NCBI GenBank assembly: GCA_914767715.1
Contig: OU612071.1
Location: 24,795,681-24,859,680, forward strand
DNA length: 64,000 bases
Reading direction: 5' to 3'
From: Membranipora membranacea
Taxonomy: Eukaryota > Bryozoa > Gymnolaemata > Cheilostomatida > Membraniporidae
Shown: in pieces, positions 13,501 through 24,263 of the stretch
Layout: every line of letters begins with the position of its first letter
Position numbering within the stretch: the stretch's first letter is position 1
The notes under the pieces: model-generated
Seen by the model: only the letters and a program-made list of their open reading frames with translations
Told to the model about the DNA's origin: nothing
Database searches by the model: none
Position numbers and translations under genes: made by a program

Positions 13501-13541
13501 AGAGGCCAATCGTTCCTGTGAACTTGACTCATGTGCGCTTT
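7560..13541 (-). pseudogene. Type II membrane fibrinogen-related domain gene, possibly inactivated
   Basis: Readable exons, 5' to 3': a TM exon (13,541-13,350), a first FReD exon (about 11,043-10,940), then 10,641-10,471, about 9,580-9,445, and a last exon (7,723-7,560) ending in TGA. The TM exon encodes a short cytoplasmic part, a helix around 'IVFCLIILTILALLSAAAA' and a short heptad-like stretch. The FReD exons show 'ADYKFGFGDFSGEYWPG', 'LNNLHALAKDHG', 'YDTFVVGD', 'ELNGYSG', 'YGGGWWFGSCN' and the typical end 'TEMKLKLN'. FReDs bind carbohydrates or acetyl groups on microbes. Most junctions are phase 1, but the acceptor of the 9.5 kb exon does not match phase 1. In the first FReD exon the conserved frame carries three stop codons and a one-base shift, so the copy may be dead or use an exon I missed. 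The first coding exon and any stalk exons were not found. Confidence 0.65.
11533..11868. repeat. Foldback (inverted-repeat) element
   Basis: The left arm (about 11,533-11,668) and right arm (about 11,716-11,868) are diverged reverse complements, separated by about 50 bases. Outer ends share the motif GCCYRTCTTAACAAGCTT in opposite orientations. It sits in a presumed intron of the FReD gene. No coding content. The 'ORFs' on either strand here are products of the inverted repeat. Confidence 0.65.
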
Positions 13542-13683
13542 CTGGAAACCTAAGATTTGCAAAAACTTCAAATAACAATTCGAATACAAAAGTAAAAATT
13601 GATGCGAAAAGTGATCTAAGATCTAAATTTATGGCTCATTTACATTTAATAATGGTCCTTGGGTGTCGGTTTCATCAGATGTG

Positions 13684-16289
13684 ATGGTGCAACTTTGAGT
13701 TATTAGTAGCAGGATATTTATAAATCATCATAGATCAGCAAAGTAGTTGTTCCTTGCCATACAATTGGTAGACTTTTAGAGGCATATGCAGCTAGACTTA
13801 TCAACTCCGAATCACACATGAACAAACTAATGCAGTCTTTGGTGATCGATCATCCAATTACATTCTAACCAAGATACTCCATGCAATAAGTGTCGCGAAT
13901 GGAATGGTAATAAAGATCTAACATACATGGCTCCAGCTACAACTTCTTCATAAACTTCATCTTCTTTCCTCTCTCCTACATATGCAGTGTTATGGTTAAA
14001 CCACAGAAGCCATGACTACTCAAATCTCTCTCCAGTTGACAAGCTTGGTCACAACATACTGACTTTTGCTGCGCACAAATTTATCATTTGAAGAGGGAAG
14101 TTGAACAAGGATATTGAATTTTGTAAATAACAATCACCGGCCATGCATTAGTGATAGTATATAGTAATGCTAGTGAAAGAGAATTTTTGCTCTCTATGTT
14201 GCTGTTATTGCTGTGTTTTTGTGATTATCAATGTCAATGATTTAATGCATTCAGCAGTCTCCTATCAATCTTGCTCAATAGTTTATCGCTCTGGATGGAA
14301 TCTGATCACATCAATTTACACTGATTTGATTGGTTCGCCATGTATAACTGAATATGAGATGTCATTCTGTCATAATCGATCGATTCTCAGTGAAAATCTC
14401 ATACCAGTAGAATGTGAGAAGAGCTCATATTTGGTCTAGATGTTTTGTGGGGAGCTAGGGGTGTGGACAGAATTTGGAGTGGGGTTGGGGGTAGGCAGCT
14501 GAGAGCGGTGGATAGGTAGGTGGGTGGGGTAGTTGACTGAATGACTCATGACAAGGAATCCATTGAAGTTGGTTACAATGCATATCTGACAAAACTTCAT
14601 CATAAGTAAGTGCCTGACTTTAACATGCGTTAATCTTTGGGTAACCTTTAAACTTTTACCATCTAAATAATCGAAATGAGCTTCCAAAGCAATTACTGAA
14701 GCTTTATTTTTCCGCTACATATTTATGACGAACAGGGCTCTGAGTTGGCAGACTTGTGAAATTTTTGTCACATGGTTATTTCAGAGCGCATGAATAGTTT
14801 TAATGTTTGCAGGCGCAATATCAAACACACCAATTGAATACATGACATGCCACAATAAATAAAAATCCGACTTAGGCAACAACTTCAGTGTATTCCTTGG
14901 AAAATAGATGTATTGATAGACTCCAATTATGAAAGCAAGAATCACCCAATGGCACTCTTAAACTGAAACACCAATGCTGCAACTCCATTCACACAGTCTA
15001 ATTAGATGTGCTGTTAAATCAATTTGATAGCTCAGATTCAAGTCAAATTTCAAAGATGCACCTTTTATAGCAAAGTAAACAATGTAAGCATAGAGATAAA
15101 ATATAGAATGGTTACATTGCCAATTATGATGCTATGAAGGTTGATAATTCAATTGATTCAAAATAATCTACAAATATAGCTTGTCATGTGTCAGCATTAA
15201 AATAAATGTGTGTTGCATGCAATCTTGAGCACTGCTCAAGTGATCTCACCGCAGCAAGTGGAACCAGCCAGCACTGTAACATATACATTTACATACAACA
15301 GCAGTTTAGATTCTGCAAAAACTCGGGTTGTAGAGCATTGGAAATTATTATTATGCTAAGGCTAGAAAATGTAAAAATAAGCCCCTGTATTTAGGCATCA
15401 AGGTATTATAAAAAAATTATTATTTATGCTGATGAGAGGGAAGACAATTCTTCTTTAGAGGCCACAACACTTAGGTTGGAAATCCTTAATTTTTTGTATT
15501 TTCCTGAAAGCTTGGCTAGAGCTTTGTGAAACAGCACCCATCTCACATAACCCAGTAGAATTGACACATTTTAATGATTTCTCAGCCCTATATATGGAAA
15601 AAACTTTTAAGAAAAACATATTTTTATATTATTCATGTTGATTACCAAGGCGGCCTCGAGCTCAAATGCTTTACTTTGTATCTTTAGAACGGAAGGAGAA
15701 TATCCGGACTTGAATAAGATACATTGAAATTCATGGCTGGAGGTGGCAGGGAAGATTAACAAACCCAATGTACTCCTCTGACCCAATATGGGCCAAAGGT
15801 GAACTAGACTGAGACTATAACAATAAACAAGGGTGTGGATATAAATAGCTAGCTGAGAACGGTATGTGGGATGCACCATGCTCCAACACCAAACGCTTTT
15901 TGTATGGAAAGCGTACAAAAATATGAAATCTGCAGCTTCAAAACCTCCTTTCTTCTCTGACAAGGGTATTGGATAGTTAAAAGAATCAATTTTTCAATTT
16001 TTTCTGCAGTTGCCTTTTCAGCCCCGTTGAGGACACAACTTGAAGGTTTATGGCAGAATCTGTCAGATTGAGGCCTTTTGCCATGGAAGGTCCCCTGATT
16101 AAGGCTGTCAGACAATGTCCTCTATGATATCTGTGTGCCAACGAGTCAACATGCTGTCTTGTTTCTTAAGAGTACACTACTTCATCAGAGTATGAATGAA
16201 TCTATAATATCTTGGCTAGTGGATTCTTGCCCACGCTACAAGATGCAAACCAGCTAACTATGTTGTGTTTTGTTTATTTTTCTAATTGA
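13684..16289. other. No supportable gene; may contain the first exon of the FReD gene
   Basis: The 5' exon of the FReD gene should lie upstream of 13,541 on this strand. A minus-strand frame near 14,640-14,680 has an acidic N-terminus-like sequence and a phase-1 GTAAAA donor but no ATG, so it is not claimed. Nothing else is recognisable. Confidence 0.3.
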
Positions 16290-16330
16290 GTGTGGCTTAA
16301 GAGTCAATATGAGTCATCGCAACGAATCCG

Positions 16331-16670
16331 CCCAATTTTCCCAATGTCATTTTCCCAACCAAGCCGTTTTCACAACTCCTGTTATCCTACACTGCTGTTT
16401 TCCCACCTGGACATTTTCCAACTGAGCAATTATCCCACCTGGTTGATTTCCCAATGTGCCATTTTCCCACCTGGATGTTTTCCCACCAATCTAGTTTCCC
16501 AACTTGACGTTTTCTCACCAATCCATTTCTCCACCTAGATATTTTCTCAACAAGCCATTTTCCCACCAGACCCTTTTTCCACCAAACAATTCTCCCTACA
16601 GGAAAATTTCCCACCAAACAATTTTCCCAACAAGACAACTTACCACAGTGCTGTATTCCCACCACAGAAA
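16331..16670. repeat. Degenerate 21 bp minisatellite
   Basis: TTTTCCCACC-type boxes recur about every 20-22 bases with variable spacers. Because the period is close to 21, the minus strand reads as an imperfect seven-residue repeat rich in Val-Gly-Lys and Trp, and the plus strand as Phe-Pro-Thr rich. These long frames are by-products of the repeat; no start context, signal peptide or splice site supports a gene. Confidence 0.75.
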
Positions 16671-16734
16671 TCCTTCACCACACAGTTTCGTTTGTAGCCG
16701 CTTTTTCAGGCGAAGCCGTTCACAATGAACAAAT

Positions 16735-19060
16735 ACGTAAACGATGTTCATATCCAGGCAACACTGAAGAAATTAGCTTTGGATATAGATATGTGACTTT
16801 ATCAGTAGCGGGTTGATTTTGATATGAGGTTTTTATTGCACAAGCTAGTCCAAGTGGTTGATTTCATCAAAATTGCCTCCTTGTTATAAACTACCTTTTC
16901 GACAAAACAAATTAATGGTGCCTATGCCAATTCTCAAAATTTTTGAGCCATGTAATCTTCCCTTGAGCTGAAGAGATTATCATATTAAACGGTTATTGGC
17001 CATTCACTCTACAAAATCGAGCTTACATCATATTATGTTATCCGCCACATGGCTTTTGGTAAAGATTGTTTTATCAATCAAACACCAAACAATGTAAAAA
17101 AATTCTCACTCTATGTATATTCATGCACATGATCCTTTCCAAGACGACAATGAATATTATTCGAGTTATAACCATTATTTGCTTTGATCAGGGACCCTTC
17201 CTGCTTTTAGCATATCAAAAGTTTAAAACATTAGAATTGTTTCCACTTGTGAAAAAAAGTGACAACTATAACTTGCAATACTAAAAATGCAATTGCAGCC
17301 TGTCTTGACAAGCTTTAGTAAGCATATCTATACACAATTTGGTTGTATGCTCTGTGTACATTATCTGATCAATTGTAATATTGTTAAGATTGAGGCATCA
17401 CAACATGTTGTAGTGTATACTATTCATTTCTTTGACGTTGAAGGCTTTCAATCTATATAATTTCTACTGAACATTGAAATACAATATAAAAATATGGCTA
17501 ACAAAGTTATGCATCATTGAGTGAAAACATAAAAAAAAAAGAAAAAATGTATATTAAGCTTTTTCAAGTTCAAAGGGATCTTATGCAAGTATCAACACCA
17601 TAAATATAATATACGAAACATTTCAAAAACAATGTTTGGCCTTTCATGAAGCGCTCACTCCAGGCCTTGTATATTGGAACTGTGTGAAAATGACTATGAG
17701 TATTAAAATTAAAAAAATATAAATATAGTATAGTTATAGCCTTTTACTCTCTATGTACCTGGTTACACCAAAATATATCCATATTTATTCCATGCGGTGG
17801 AGGGGAGCCTGCCATCTTATATTATGTGCGATCCCCCTTAAAAAACCGAACCCTTTTCCTCGGCGGCGCTCCATGTCAAGAATTTCTAATATCAAGACGG
17901 GCAGCCATATCTTCTGTAAGCATGTTTTCTATTAATGACCAGATAGGTGGGTGTGGTCCTCCTGTGATATTGGTGAATCTGAATAAGAAATTAGTGTTAT
18001 CGTTATTAAAAATTAAATAAAAACAGGAAAGCATTCACATGAGGAAAAACTCACACTTTTGCACAAGCTTTGATTAGTGAAGTTTATTGGTAGCTTACGT
18101 TTACTGACGTTCTTAACTTAACATAAGTTTACACCTAAAGTAATTTAAAATTCAGGGGAATATATATTAGGTCAACCCCGAACTAGCTGAAATCTAGCTA
18201 ATGTGTACACCCTAAGGGAACTGTAAATAATACGTAGTCAAAGAACAAAATACCTATTGGGTCGTTTACAATTCCCAGGTTGCTGGTAGTGACAATCACC
18301 AGCAGAGTTTGGAAAGATTTTCGTTCATTAAGTAATTTCTAGCGGTACTTCAGTTTGGATGAGTCTGGTGGTCAATGATGAGAGTAGGATTCCAATTTCA
18401 GTCTACATAATAGATGGGTTACCATGGTAGAAGGCAATTATTTTGTACCTGCTGTTCCATCCTTCTGTCTGGGTATTTGTACGAGGGTTGTCTGTTAATG
18501 TTGCCTGGTGGACATTCCAGATCTCTGGTTGGAAAGTTGCTGGATTATCGACATTCCCTATGTAAACTCAATTAAAATAGTCGAGCAGCTGCTCCAAGCT
18601 TGCAAAATAAAGTATAATAAATTATGTAGAATTACCACAAATACAACAATGGAGAAAGGACACTACAAGCTGGCAAGTATCTCTCATACAATTTAGTTGA
18701 ACTCCGGTAAATACAAATTTACTAACAGGATTTGGTTACATAAATTAAGACAAGCGCTGGCTGACTGTTGAAGGATCATGTGTCATATTCAAATCACATT
18801 GATGGGGCTATAGTTGGGCAACACTTGAATATGGGAGTAATGCCTTGCAAACGGATAGAGGACATAGAGACCATCCATCAATTGAACAAACCTACTTATA
18901 TATATACTTTTTATTGTCATTCTACATCATCTTTAGGAATGTTTTTCATGCAGTGACAGAACAAAAAAGAAAAAACTTAAGCGGAGAGAAAAAGAAAAAA
19001 ATACTCAAGTAACAAGAAATAATAGGATATAAAGTGCTTTGATAGTTGTTGTTTAAAATG
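16735..19060. other. No supportable gene
   Basis: AT-rich sequence with only short, unrelated frames. The box GCCTGTCTTGACAAGCTTT at about 17,297 also appears at the ends of the foldback element near 11.5 kb and near 38.3 kb. Confidence 0.4.
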
Positions 19061-19113
19061 AGTAAGTTTGGTTGCTGAGCGTATCTGAATTGGTAAAGAG
19101 TTAAAAGTTGTAG

Positions 19114-19797
19114 TCATTTTTGTCTTAATTGATCAGTGTGATAATGTAATAGGTATTTGTCTCTAAAAAAGGTTTTAGAGCTAGCTGGAATAAAGCCTTC
19201 CAAAAGAAAGTCAGGTGCAATCAAACGCAAAATTTGAAAACCAAAAATACAGGTGAAATGACCAGCAAGGAGAGGAAAAGGAATCAGACCAAGAGATGTA
19301 TGTAAATCTCTTGCATGTATTAGATGATATGGTATGTGGTTGACATTTGCTATTAGGCGGAAAGCCCTCTTTTGGAGCAAGTATATTCTTTCAAGAATAT
19401 ATTGTGGTGATAGGTTGCCATATATGCGGATGCCATATATCATATGACAAAAGACATACTGGAAATAAAAGTTACGAGATGATTTGCTACCTAGGAATGC
19501 CCTGCATTTCTGGAATAATGCCAAACTTTTGTTTATTTTGGTGCAAATCTGGTCTACATGATCGTCCCATGTCAATGAGTCATTCAAAGTAAAACCAAGG
19601 AGTTTGGTATTGGCATTTCGGTTTAGTCTTTTATGGTTAATTTTTAGATCTAAATCTAGAGATGTGGCTCTATGAGAGGGTTGTACAAGCATATAGTGAG
19701 ATTGTTTTATGTTTATCAACATCCTATTATTCCTACACCAACTTTCTATCAAGTGTAGATCAGTATCACATAAATCAAGGAGTGCGCTCTTACTCAT
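19114..19797 (-). pseudogene. Non-LTR retrotransposon reverse transcriptase, C-terminal part
   Basis: The 227-residue frame covers the end of the palm and the thumb of a LINE ORF2 protein. Visible landmarks are 'IESWCRNNRMLINIKQSHYM', then 'TKLLGFTLNDSLTWDDHVDQ', then 'LLQKRAFRLIANV' and a C-terminal tail ending at a TAA stop. The catalytic YxDD box and everything before it are missing, because the frame opens just after where that box should be. It is therefore a 5'-truncated or interrupted copy. Its style differs from the two LINE fragments at 21.2-23.6 kb, so it is probably a separate family. The next sequence upstream on this strand is Mutator-like, which suggests nesting or juxtaposition of dead elements. 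Confidence 0.8.
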
Positions 19798-19982
19798 ATC
19801 TGTATATCATAATAAATAAAGGTAGGGGTACAACTGAATTTCATTTTTGCATTTTTCATATACTGGAACATGAATGCACAATTAATATATTCGTACCTGG
19901 TGCATTCATCCGACAACAATTATAAATGCTTAATATGATATTGTTGGTGATAATCCCACTTGTGCTAGGTAGCAGTATGCAG

Positions 19983-20524
19983 TTATGCAGATTTTTGAAC
20001 AAGCGTTACCTGACAAAGATGGTAAAAGCAGTCACAGATTGCACCATCTGGCAGCAGAAGAGTTGCAGCATTGATGAATGTCAATTCATAGTCCATACGA
20101 ATGAATTGAGGATTGGAGACGTAATTTATCTTTTCCGACATTCTATCAGTACAGTTTCTAACAATTCTCTGTAGGTTGCTGCAGTTTTTAGCTGCAGCAA
20201 AGCATAAACACATGTGGTGGATGTGTTTCAGATAGGGCATCTGATGACATAAATCTGCTGAAACTGGAGGTTAGCTGGTGATAGATTAAAATTTCCATCC
20301 ATGAACCATCTATCTTGAGTGCAAAGGTACCGTACTGCCATATTAGATGCGAAGATAACTATCCTGGCTCTGTGGTTTCTGTTATCGTAGAGAACGAATC
20401 TTTGTGGATCGTCTTCAAAAGTTGTCAAAATATCAGGATCAAACACCAGTTCCTCCATTGTTGGGCAGAGGAGGCAAAGCCTGTCGTCTCTTTCTGGACA
20501 TAGCCTTCCTCGATACATCTGCAC
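19983..20524 (-). pseudogene. Mutator-like (MULE) transposase fragment, frameshifted
   Basis: The first part contains 'FVLYDNRNHRARIVIFASN' and 'DRWFMDGNFNLSP' followed by 'FQQIYVIR', matching the region around the first catalytic Asp of MULE transposases, where 'WFMDGTF..P..F.QLY.IH' is typical. The reading then passes through stops ('CVYALLQLKTAATYREL' in one frame) and resumes in another frame with 'MDYELTFINAAT' and 'CDCFYHLCQ', the second Asp region and the usual CFFH-box. At least one frameshift and several stops make it a relic. It lies on the same strand as the LINE fragment immediately downstream. Confidence 0.8.
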
Positions 20525-21189
20525 TGCCTAGTGCCTAAAAGTACAAAAGTATCACCATGTGGTTTTCTCCTTGAAAGATAATAATTCAAATAATTCAACC
20601 TTCAATCTATAGACTTTGCAGTTTGGTGGATATCGGTAGCTCTGTTGGACAGGTCCATCTTCATAGAAGAAGGTTCTTTCAAAATTAGACTCCCAATTAA
20701 AGGGATGATCCCAATGAGATATATTATTTTGATCCTACAGTGCCAGTTCAAGTTAAATCTTAGGATTAGACTCTCTCAAAGCGTTACCTATGATACCAAG
20801 CTTCAATGCTTTCAGTTGTCTGGTCTTTTAAACTTCAACTAGTACTTAATGCAAAATTTCCCACTCTATCTATTTTGTTTTTTTTTAGCACCCACCAATT
20901 TATACAACGACCAAAAATCGGCAAAAACACAAAGTGTTTGTGAAGAAGTTTTAAAAATTGTCTCTTTTGAGTTTTCTTGGCTACTGGCGTTCTTGACCGT
21001 TGTTGTCAAACTCATTCTCATTTATACTTCAATATTGTCGTAAATTCAAAAATGTTGATCCTGCAACTCATAGACAATATGGTGGCTCTTGCCCAACCAC
21101 ACCGATTCAAGCCAACACAATGATCAGCTAAAGAGATAAGAAAATATAAATAAATGCTAAATATGGTCCACCTCCCCGTTCACTCGGAA

Positions 21190-22135
21190 ACTTTGACCTT
21201 CTACCACCGTGAGTGTTTTTTTCCTGGAGATTGCCCTGCAGCTGTTTCAGGTATCATCTTAAATTTCACGGGTCAGATTCTAAGCTGAATCACATGATAT
21301 TGTCCGTAGGTTTTCCAACGCTTGTCCGGAATGCCAAAATTTACACACAAACAGTCTTCATTGACTTTAGCAGTGCATTTAGCACCTTTGACAGCACCCT
21401 CATGATCGAGAAACTGAATGATCAGAGCGTCCACTCTAATTACGCTACCTGGATTTTCAGTTATCTCACATAAGCCTACAGAACACAACCATAACCTCTG
21501 GTGGCGATGTATCAACACCAGCAGAAACATCAGGTGTACGCCGCAGGGTTGCATGTTATCTCGTATTCTGTTTACCCTGTATGTTGGGACAATGAATACA
21601 TCACAAACCAACTACTCCATACTAAAATACGGTGACAAAACAAATATACTGCAACATATGAATAGAAGGGAAAGCTTCAACACGCAAGCTGAACTCTACA
21701 ACATCGCCTCCTGGCGTGATCAAAACTATCTAATCATCAACTCAGCAAAACCAAAGATCTGCTCTATACAAAAAAATGGCATAAACCCAGACCCACTACT
21801 TCGGCACCATAGTAACCTCGAAACTTATATTTTCCAAAAGTACGAATATAGTAACAAATAAAATCAGCAAACGTCTAGTTATTATAAAGAGACTATCAAA
21901 ACTAGTTGACAGCGCTAAGACCATCAAGCTAGTCTACGAGGCATTAATTGAGAGTGCCATATCATTCAATTTGCAAACCTTCAAACACCTAACAGCCAAT
22001 GATCTTAAAGATCTAAACTGTCAGGTCCGTATAGCCTTCAAAGTTAGTGGCACAAACAGCCAAAACAATAAATGAACTTTGCGAATCTCGACTGAAAACA
22101 AAATACCTTCAGATGATTCATCTAAATAATCCATC
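21190..22135 (+). pseudogene. Non-LTR retrotransposon reverse transcriptase fragment
   Basis: Successive frames give 'TVFIDFSSAFSTFDS', 'WIFSYLT', 'TPQGCMLSRILFTLY', a degenerate active-site box 'ILKYGDKTNIL' where YADDT is expected, 'NYLIINSAKPK', and a downstream thumb-like stretch near 21,800-21,960 with 'NKISKRLVIIKRLSKLV'. This is the order of LINE reverse transcriptase motifs of the L2/CR1/Rex type. The active site has lost the second Asp, and stops and frame changes interrupt the gene, so it is dead. It ends where an oppositely oriented LINE begins, near 22,140. Confidence 0.82.
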
Positions 22136-22139
22136 TATA

Positions 22140-23600
22140 ACATTCTTTAAATAACTAGTTTTTCTAGGCATTTACCAACAATCGATGTTAGAGAAATCGG
22201 TCTAAAGTCTTTATGTTCAGCACAATTAGGTATTGGTTTGATACTTGCCATTTCCCACACTGTAGGCATGCATCCCTGTTTTGATCGACATGTTGAACAG
22301 GTCAGTGAGTGGTCGACCAAGGGTCGGCGTTGATGATTTGAGTAGACGGGCTGTGATTTTATCTGGCCCTGGGCTCTTGTTCAGTTTGAAGCTGCACTGA
22401 GTGGAAAACACTTCGGCAAAACTAAAAAACTCATCACAATATGGCAAAAGAGATGGTAAAACAGGTACATCACATGGCTTATCAAATCTATTAAAAAACT
22501 GATTCAAAGTGTTTTCATCGAGAGAGCACCCTGTCACATTGGACTTGATCTTTAAAATACTTTTCAACTGTGACCATTCTACTGTTTGATGTCATATTTT
22601 GCTCTATTTCATGAGCATGTTCTTTTATGGCACGTCTGATGGCATTCTGAGTTTGAGATTTCAGTTTACGGTAATCATTTCTATTGTTTAAAAAGGCACA
22701 ATTTCTCTGCTCAGTCAACCTACGAACTTCAGGAGTTACCCAGTCTTTGTCTCTGAGATATAGTCTCACCTGCTTAGTTGGTATGCATTCATCTATGCAA
22801 AAGTCAAGGTACGAGACAAAGGAGTCAGCTGCTTTATCTACATCAGTCTCTAGGTTGAACAGGTTGGACCAGTTGGTGTCGTCTAGGCAGCTCAGCAGTT
22901 AATCAGTGTTGGCTTCACTCCATATACACTTGGTTGCTGTTCCTGGGGTGGTGGTTTGAGCTCTGTGTTTATATATTGGTAGGACGAACACAGATTCATG
23001 ATCCGAGTTACCTAGGTTTGGCATCTTGGTTGTTTTATAACTATGCTTTATGTTGACATAGCACTTGTCTAATGTTTTGTTACCTCTGGTAGTACATTCT
23101 ACTTGCCGATGGAAGTGAGGTAGTGAGATTGCTGAACAGTTGAAGTCACCAAGGGCAATAATCACTGCTTGAAGGTTTCCCCTTTCTAGTGTTGTGATTA
23201 CATCATGGATTTTCTGGTTGGCTTCCTTGGTAACACTGCTAGTTGGTGATGTAAATATAGTGCAGTATTGATTACGAGAATGATGACGCAAGGGAATTCC
23301 CTTGGCAACCAGTATGGCCGTAGTTTGACTGCCATAATCTCTAGGGTCGGCTCTGAGTGGGTCGATATAATCGTTCCTTGATCGCTCCACTTATCATTTA
23401 TATTGATTAATAATCCACCGCCTTGATTTTTATTAGTGGTCTTATTGTCTCTATCATACCTGATGATCCAATATCGGCTCAGAACGCTGCTGCTGCCTAG
23501 GTATTTTGACTGAAACATGGCTTTCTGACAATATCTTTAAAATACCTAGGCAGCAATCTTTTGCCTCTTTTCTTACTCCGGATAAGTCCAGGTGATTGAC
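22140..23600 (-). pseudogene. Non-LTR retrotransposon, endonuclease plus start of reverse transcriptase
   Basis: Read 5' to 3' on the minus strand: an apurinic-type endonuclease region with 'NNKDRDN'-like decay, then 'VIIALGDFNCSAISLPHF', 'RGNKTLDKCYVNI' and 'NLGNSDHESVFVLP'; then 'RDKDWVTPEVRRLTEQRN'; then the start of the reverse transcriptase, 'FKLNKSPGPDKITARLL', and near 22,150-22,200 'DFRPISLTSIVGKCLEKLV'. The endonuclease keeps its GDFN and SDH motifs. The frame is broken several times, and the rest of the reverse transcriptase is absent where the plus-strand LINE fragment abuts. Motif style is L2/CR1/Rex-like. Confidence 0.85.
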
Positions 23601-24263
23601 CTTTGACTAGCTCTCTATATTTAGTGGTCCACAGCTCCTTTTGTACAGTCTTTGTTTTCCTCCCAATAGCTAGGAGTGTATTTTTATCGATTTTGAGGCA
23701 GCAGGCTGTTGGTAGTGTGCCAGGCTGTTAGTAAAACTTGATAGATAGCGAGAGAATTTGGAGCGCTGTCAAAACATGGCCGCCATTTTTCAACAATCAA
23801 CTATCAACATGGAATGAAATGATAGGATTCAGTCTCATCATGGAATCATGGTTAATTATTCCAGGTCTAGACAATTTCAGTAATGGTTAAAAAATTAGAT
23901 AGTTGGTGGTTGTCATCACCCCCTGCAGACTTCAGGCATTTCTCGAAATTGATGACCAATTTTGTAACAATGAAATTGAATTTAAAAATTTGATACTGAA
24001 GGAAAATGTAAAAGGCCGTAAAACAACAGCTACCACCATGTATTTAGTTTGTCAAAACAGCTGCTTAGAAAGTTGGGCGAAATAATAAGTTGATGCTGAT
24101 ACCAAATGTGCAAACTGTTGAGGTATACGTTGGTCTCTGAGTACCTAAATTAGGAAAAAAATGGAAACCTGTAATTTGGAAATATTTGGGCCTTAATGTA
24201 ACACTGGCATTGCCGTCTAAAAACCTTGATTTTGTTATGTTACCATGCTATTTCAAATTACAG

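Noticed and set aside
15607-16115. Minus-strand frames of 118 and 88 residues
   Set aside because: They overlap each other in different frames, and neither has a domain, splice site or coding-like composition.
16290-16728. Long Phe/Pro/Thr and Val/Gly/Lys/Trp frames on both strands
   Set aside because: Produced by the in-frame 21 bp minisatellite. No start context, splice site or domain.
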